A stretch of DNA of 64,000 nucleotides from Scybalosoma faecavium. GTDB lineage: Bacteria > Bacillota > Clostridia > Christensenellales > Christensenellaceae. The DNA lies in the NCBI GenBank assembly GCA_018716135.1, contig DVKG01000010.1:11817-75816 (forward strand), written 5' to 3'. Below are positions 60,717 through 64,000 of this stretch, in pieces. Below the pieces are notes generated by a model. It was not told where the DNA came from. It searched no databases and saw nothing but the letters and a program-made list of their open reading frames with translations. Made by a program: the position numbers and the translations under genes. The stretch's first letter is position 1; each line of letters begins with the position of its first letter.

Positions 60717-61683
60717 TGCAAAGCCTCGGTTCGTATCCTAAGTTTGATAGTATTTTCATATCCGTTTCTATTGTAATACCGGATGTAGTCAGCATATCGC
60801 CTGAGATGGCGGCGTTCGCTCCGCTGCAGAAGCAGCCCTCGCCTTTGTCGCTGAGAAGCCCGCGTCCGCCCGCGAGCCTGATTGAGCCGTCCGGTATCAA
60901 AAATCTAAACAGAGCTACACATCGCATTGCTTCTTCGGCGGTGATATGTGGGTTGTTTTCGTATGGAGTTCCCGGGATGGGATTGAGCAGGTTGACAGGA
61001 ATGGATTTGACTCCCAGCTCGCGCGCCTGTATTGCCATGTCTATTCTATCCGCCATGGTTTCGCCGAGCCCGATTATTCCTCCGGAGCAAATTGAAAGTC
61101 CGGCGCGTTTGGCGGCTTTGAGTGTGTCGATTTTATCCTGATATGTATGAGTGGTGCATATCTGAGGGAAATAGCGCTCGGAGGTCTCGAGATTGCAGTG
61201 TACGCGGGATGCTCCTGCTTCTTTTATTTTGCGAAAGGCAGATTCTTCGAGCAATCCAAAGGAGACGCAGACCTCTATTCCTACTTTTTCGCGCACCGCT
61301 TTTATACTCTCGCATACGTGATTTACCTCAGCGTCGGAAAGTCTCTTTCCCGATGTGACGATAGAATATCGCAGTACGCCTCGTTCTGCATTGTACTTCG
61401 CTTCATTCAGAATTTCGTCTGTAGAAAGTAAGGGATACGATTCTGCGCAGTCTGTATGATAGTGTGCGCTCTGAGCGCAGTATTTGCAGTCTTCAGAGCA
61501 TTTTCCGCACTTTCCGTTTATTATTGTGCATATGTCGAAACCGTTGCCGCACATTTTCGTTCTTATCTCATCCGCCGCGGCGGCGAGCTTTCCGAGAGGA
61601 GCGGATGAGAGAGCGATAGCTTCGTCTCTGGTTATCTCACCGCCGTTCAGAGCTTTTCGTTTCAGAGTGTCTACTAATTCCAT
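60709..61683 (-). CDS. bioB: Biotin synthase
   Basis: A 324-residue radical-SAM enzyme inserting sulfur into dethiobiotin. The cluster motif is CSEDCKYCAQSAHY; GVLRYSIVTSG, VHCNLETSERYFP, CSGGIIGLGETMADRI, PVNLLNPIPGTP and the second-cluster arginine segment IRLAGGRG are all present. It follows bioY by 23 bases. Confidence 0.95.
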   Translation of the reverse strand: MELVDTLKRKALNGGEITRDEAIALSSAPLGKLAAAADEIRTKMCGNGFDICTIINGKCGKCSEDCKYCAQSAHYHTDCAESYPLLSTDEILNEAKYNAERGVLRYSIVTSGKRLSDAEVNHVCESIKAVREKVGIEVCVSFGLLEESAFRKIKEAGASRVHCNLETSERYFPQICTTHTYQDKIDTLKAAKRAGLSICSGGIIGLGETMADRIDMAIQARELGVKSIPVNLLNPIPGTPYENNPHITAEEAMRCVALFRFLIPDGSIRLAGGRGLLSDKGEGCFCSGANAAISGDMLTTSGITIETDMKILSNLGYEPRLCNG

Positions 61684-61706
61684 TTGTGAAAAACCTCGTG
61701 TTTGTT

Positions 61707-62285
61707 TTATTGCAGTCTCATTTTAGCTAATATAGGCTTCAGATGCTTTGCCAATACAGCCGCGAGGAAGCAAAGAGCTATATCTCCGGGAACAGCGAGC
61801 AGGAAGCAATACAGGAACAATGGCCAGAAGCCTATCGGCGTCGCTATAACGTAATTACATATTATATAGTAATAAATCATGCCGGCTGCGTATACAATCA
61901 GAAGCCCGATAAAATTCGCGGCGAGGAGTTTCTTGAATGTCAGCTTTCCGGGTTTGTCCGCCAGCTTGCCTGTTACATAGCTGCCTATTATAAATCCTAT
62001 TATATATCCGAAGCTGGGTTTGAGAAGATATCCGAACCCACCGCCTTCTGCAAATATAGGAAGCCCTATAAGCCCGAGGATTGCGTAAAGCCCCACGCTT
62101 ATCGCGCCCATTCTTCCGCCTAGGAGAAGCCCTGCGAGCATAGTGAACAGGAACTGTAGTGTAAAAGGCACGACGGGTACGGGAATGCGTATGAATGCGC
62201 CAATGGCAGTGAGCGCAGTGAAAAGCGCGCAAAGTATCAAGTCTCTGGTTTTTACTCGTTGTTTCAAAGTTTCTCTCCGTTTCAT
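61707..62285 (-). CDS. bioY: Biotin transporter substrate-binding subunit BioY
   Basis: A 192-residue membrane protein, the S-component of an ECF-type biotin importer, with six predicted helices. ALFTALTAIGAFIRIPVPVVPFTLQFLFTMLAGLLLG is the family start, and LVALLGLIGLP-like GLYAILGLIGLPIFAEGGGFGYL follows. It probably uses shared EcfAA'T encoded elsewhere. It is first in the bioYBDA operon behind a BirA-type site, so import and synthesis respond together. Confidence 0.93.
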   Translation of the reverse strand: MKRRETLKQRVKTRDLILCALFTALTAIGAFIRIPVPVVPFTLQFLFTMLAGLLLGGRMGAISVGLYAILGLIGLPIFAEGGGFGYLLKPSFGYIIGFIIGSYVTGKLADKPGKLTFKKLLAANFIGLLIVYAAGMIYYYIICNYVIATPIGFWPLFLYCFLLAVPGDIALCFLAAVLAKHLKPILAKMRLQ

Positions 62286-62306
62286 TCGTTCTGCCGGCTA
62301 ATACAT

Positions 62307-62335
62307 AGTTTATGATAAAAAACCATGAATGTCAA
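62307..62335 (-). promoter_or_regulatory. Promoter of the bio operon
   Basis: TTGACA (62330-62335) and TAAACT (62307-62312) on the minus strand are 17 bases apart. Confidence 0.7.
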
Positions 62336-62360
62336 CCTATAATTTGGTTTAAGTTAACAA
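62330..62360 (-). promoter_or_regulatory. BirA-type biotin operator
   Basis: TTGTTAAC and GGTTGACA are separated by 15 bases, matching the Firmicute BirA site layout (TTGTTAAC-N15-GGTTAACA) with one change. It overlaps the -35 box, as expected for repression by biotin-bound BirA. Confidence 0.75.
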
Positions 62361-62457
62361 AACTGCGGAAGAGTAAACCGGGCATGTATTGCACATGTAT
62401 TGTAGAGGAATGCAAAATAATATATAATATATAAAAAATGATTCCGGAGGAGAAGCA

Positions 62458-62805
62458 ATGGAGTATATTTGCTACCCTAAATGCACAACGTGCAAAAAAG
62501 CGCAGAAATGGCTGGATGAACGCGGGATTACATACGATCTGCGAGATATTAAGCTGGAAGCGCCTACGTATGATGAACTGAAAAATTGGCACGCGCTCAG
62601 CGGTCTGCCGCTGAAACGCTTTTTCAACACGAGCGGTATGCTTTACAGAAGTATGGGCTTGAAGGACAAGCTCAAAGATATGACGGAAGAAGAGCAGCTC
62701 CGTCTCCTGGCTACGGATGGAATGCTGGTAAAACGTCCGATAGTAGTGACCGAAGGCGTTGTTCTCGTAGGGTTCAAAGAGGCTGAATGGGCTGAAAAGC
62801 TTTAG
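62458..62805 (+). CDS. ArsC/Spx family thioredoxin-fold protein
   Basis: A 115-residue protein with a CX2C motif at the N-terminus (YPKCTTCKKAQKWLDERGI), as in the ArsC/Spx/YffB superfamily. FFNTSGMLYRSMGL and LATDGMLVKRPIVV fit the family. The exact role, arsenate reductase or Spx-like RNA polymerase binding, cannot be told. GGAGGAG precedes the ATG. It stands alone upstream of the HIRAN gene. Confidence 0.85.
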   Translation: MEYICYPKCTTCKKAQKWLDERGITYDLRDIKLEAPTYDELKNWHALSGLPLKRFFNTSGMLYRSMGLKDKLKDMTEEEQLRLLATDGMLVKRPIVVTEGVVLVGFKEAEWAEKL

Positions 62806-62921
62806 GAAAAACATTTTGATAGAATACGTAATTTTTTAATGACCGCTTTTTAGGACAATACGTGTGTTATACTTATGCTGTAAGGCGTAAGTAAGGCGTA
62901 AAAAGAAAGGGGAAAGCAGCT

Positions 62922-63230
62922 ATGAAAAAATACGTATCTATTGTAGGATTTAAATACTATTGCGGAAAAGAGCCGTTTGTACCCGGTCTGATGCTGCAAT
63001 GCGTTAAGGAGCCGTATAACCCTCATGACAGTGAAGCTATACGGGTTGTTTTACCAAATATGCCTAATGTAACTCTCGGATATGTCGCAAACAGTGTATA
63101 TACAACCGCTAACGGGACATACTCCGCCGGCAGATTGTATGACAAAGTGGGCGAGAGCTTTCTGGTTAAGGTAAAATTCATAACAAATACTGTAGTTATA
63201 GCTAAAATAATTAAAAAAGGCAAACAATAA
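62922..63230 (+). CDS. Stand-alone HIRAN domain protein
   Basis: A 102-residue protein consisting almost wholly of a HIRAN domain (SIVGFKYYCGK, LQCVKEPYNPHDSEAIRVV, VTLGYVANSVYT). HIRAN domains bind 3' ends of single-stranded DNA in larger helicases such as HLTF; stand-alone forms are of unknown function. AAAGGGG precedes the ATG. A doubled TAAGGCGTAA lies just upstream. A terminator follows. Confidence 0.8.
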   Translation: MKKYVSIVGFKYYCGKEPFVPGLMLQCVKEPYNPHDSEAIRVVLPNMPNVTLGYVANSVYTTANGTYSAGRLYDKVGESFLVKVKFITNTVVIAKIIKKGKQ

Positions 63231-63287
63231 AGGCAGTCCCCGTCCGTCCGATGCGTTTCGGCAGGCCTGTGCTTTAATTGCGGCGGT

Positions 63288-63366
63288 CCATAGTGGATGC
63301 CCTCTCTTGACAAATGTTGTGTCGCAGCTGCGTTTTGTCATGCGGGTATGTCACTATGGCTTTTTT
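63288..63366 (+). terminator. Long-loop terminator after the HIRAN gene
   Basis: CCATAGTG (63288-63295) and CACTATGG (63352-63359) pair, followed by CTTTTTT. The loop is about 56 bases and holds further complementarity. Confidence 0.45.
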
Positions 63367-63734
63367 AGTATTCAACTTTATCTTACAATCAACTTTTTTT
63401 CTCGAAAACAGTTGACAATTTTTTTTTTTTGTATAATTTTATCAAATAGTTTTTACAACTCTAAAAAACCTGATTTAAAGGTGAAAAAGTCAATATGGGA
63501 AATGGCAGAAGTATAACTGCTGCTTGTAAATTCACAAGAAAGGAGGCTGTCGTTTAGGTTTATCAGTTTTATAGATTTAGAAACGGAGGAGGATGAATGC
63601 CTGTTACAAATTACTATTTACCTATCCAATCCTCAAAAACCATTGATTTTTCAAGGCTTCACGCCTGTTTTTCGTTCAAACCTTATCTGTTTGCCCTTGT
63701 TTTTGCCCTCACGAGCCGAAGCAAGGGCAACTTT
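63367..63734. other. Non-coding junction region next to the integrase gene
   Basis: TTGACA (63412-63417) is followed by T-rich sequence and TATAAT (63432-63437) at a short 14-base spacing. A 20-codon frame (MGNGRSITAACKFTRKEAVV, 63495-63557) and a GGAGGAGG with ATG near 63595 follow. TTGCCCTTG and CAAGGGCAA (63691-63730) pair before a T5. It probably spans the border between chromosome and an integrative element, but no exact att core can be named. Confidence 0.4.
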
Positions 63735-64000
63735 TTATTCCCCGCCGACCACCTTATCCAGCAGCCTTGCGGAAGTGCGCTTCGCTTCCCTTGTAGAGTG
63801 AGCGTAAATGTTCATTGTGGTACTGACATCGGAGTGTCCGAGAAGTTCCTGCACATCTTTCGGCTTTGCGCCGCCGGACAGCAGATTGCTTGTGTAGGTG
63901 TGGCGGAGCGTGTGGAAATGAAAATCCTCAAGCCCTTTCACTTTCTTCTTTGCCGCCCTACACATAATCCCTACCGTACTCGGCGCTTCATGCGCCCCGT
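63735..64000 (-). CDS. Tyrosine recombinase/integrase, C-terminal part (partial)
   Basis: The frame is open to the right edge. It holds the catalytic HxLRHTY segment (FHTLRHTYTSNLLSGGA), the second histidine in ELLGHSDVSTT and the nucleophile in MNIYAHS, so box II of the phage-integrase family is complete. It resembles integrases of Tn916-type elements. The stop near 63735 with an adjacent inverted repeat suggests the end of the element lies just left of the gene. Confidence 0.9.
   Translation of the reverse strand, partial: GAHEAPSTVGIMCRAAKKKVKGLEDFHFHTLRHTYTSNLLSGGAKPKDVQELLGHSDVSTTMNIYAHSTREAKRTSARLLDKVVGGE

Overview
The window is about 64 kb of bacterial chromosome that looks like an anaerobic, spore-forming (or recently spore-forming) member of the Clostridia. 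The pointers are an oxygen-independent class III ribonucleotide reductase (nrdD/nrdG), SpoIVB, an OLE RNA with its OapA partner, strong AGGAGG ribosome sites, frequent TTG starts, TTGACA-17-TATAAT promoters and many intrinsic terminators. No rRNA is present, so nothing finer than class can be assigned.

Layout: 0.2-2.7 kb thrC-trpS; 2.8-5.4 kb minus-strand LUD protein, DUF554 protein and class II aldolase; 5.6-8.8 kb glycosyltransferase, M29 aminopeptidase and gap; 9-16 kb a cell-wall block (XRE regulator, large PG-binding/NlpC-P60 protein, two-component system, SDR); 16-20.4 kb mrp, nrdDG behind an NrdR box, mscL; 20.5-25 kb DNA glycosylase, YgjV-like protein, a scar built of duplicated gene ends, then fumarase alpha/beta and malic enzyme; 25.2-28.1 kb XRE regulator and a tyrA-aroF operon preceded by two tandem tyrosine-rich leader peptides, each followed by a terminator; 28.3-32.6 kb a P-type ATPase, a TnpB-family protein lacking all three RuvC acids, and a structured non-coding stretch; 32.6-39.3 kb OLE RNA, oapA, tlyA, nadK, argR, recN, spoIVB; 39.3-45.5 kb a five-gene polyamine operon (arginine to agmatine to putrescine to spermidine) with a roughly 440-nt structured leader; 46-49 kb a Ca2+-type P-ATPase behind an acidic leader peptide and attenuator; 49.4 kb tRNA-Pro(CGG); 49.6-53.3 kb an Ig-like surface protein and a WYL regulator sharing an operator-like sequence; 53.5-54.9 kb a 4Fe-4S protein divergent from a Crp/Fnr regulator; 54.9-58.8 kb TPP riboswitch and thiCMED; 58.8-62.4 kb bioY-bioB-bioD-bioA behind a BirA-type operator; 62.4-64 kb an ArsC/Spx-like protein, a HIRAN protein and the C-terminal part of a tyrosine integrase that runs off the right edge, probably one end of an integrative element.

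The unifying theme is transcript-level control. Amino-acid synthesis, polyamine synthesis, cation transport and thiamine synthesis all lie behind long leaders with intrinsic terminators. The strongest candidates for undescribed biology are the duplicated Tyr leader-peptide attenuator, the nuclease-dead TnpB-like protein with its adjacent structured RNA, the acidic leader peptide before the Ca2+-type ATPase, and the unidentified leader of the polyamine operon.
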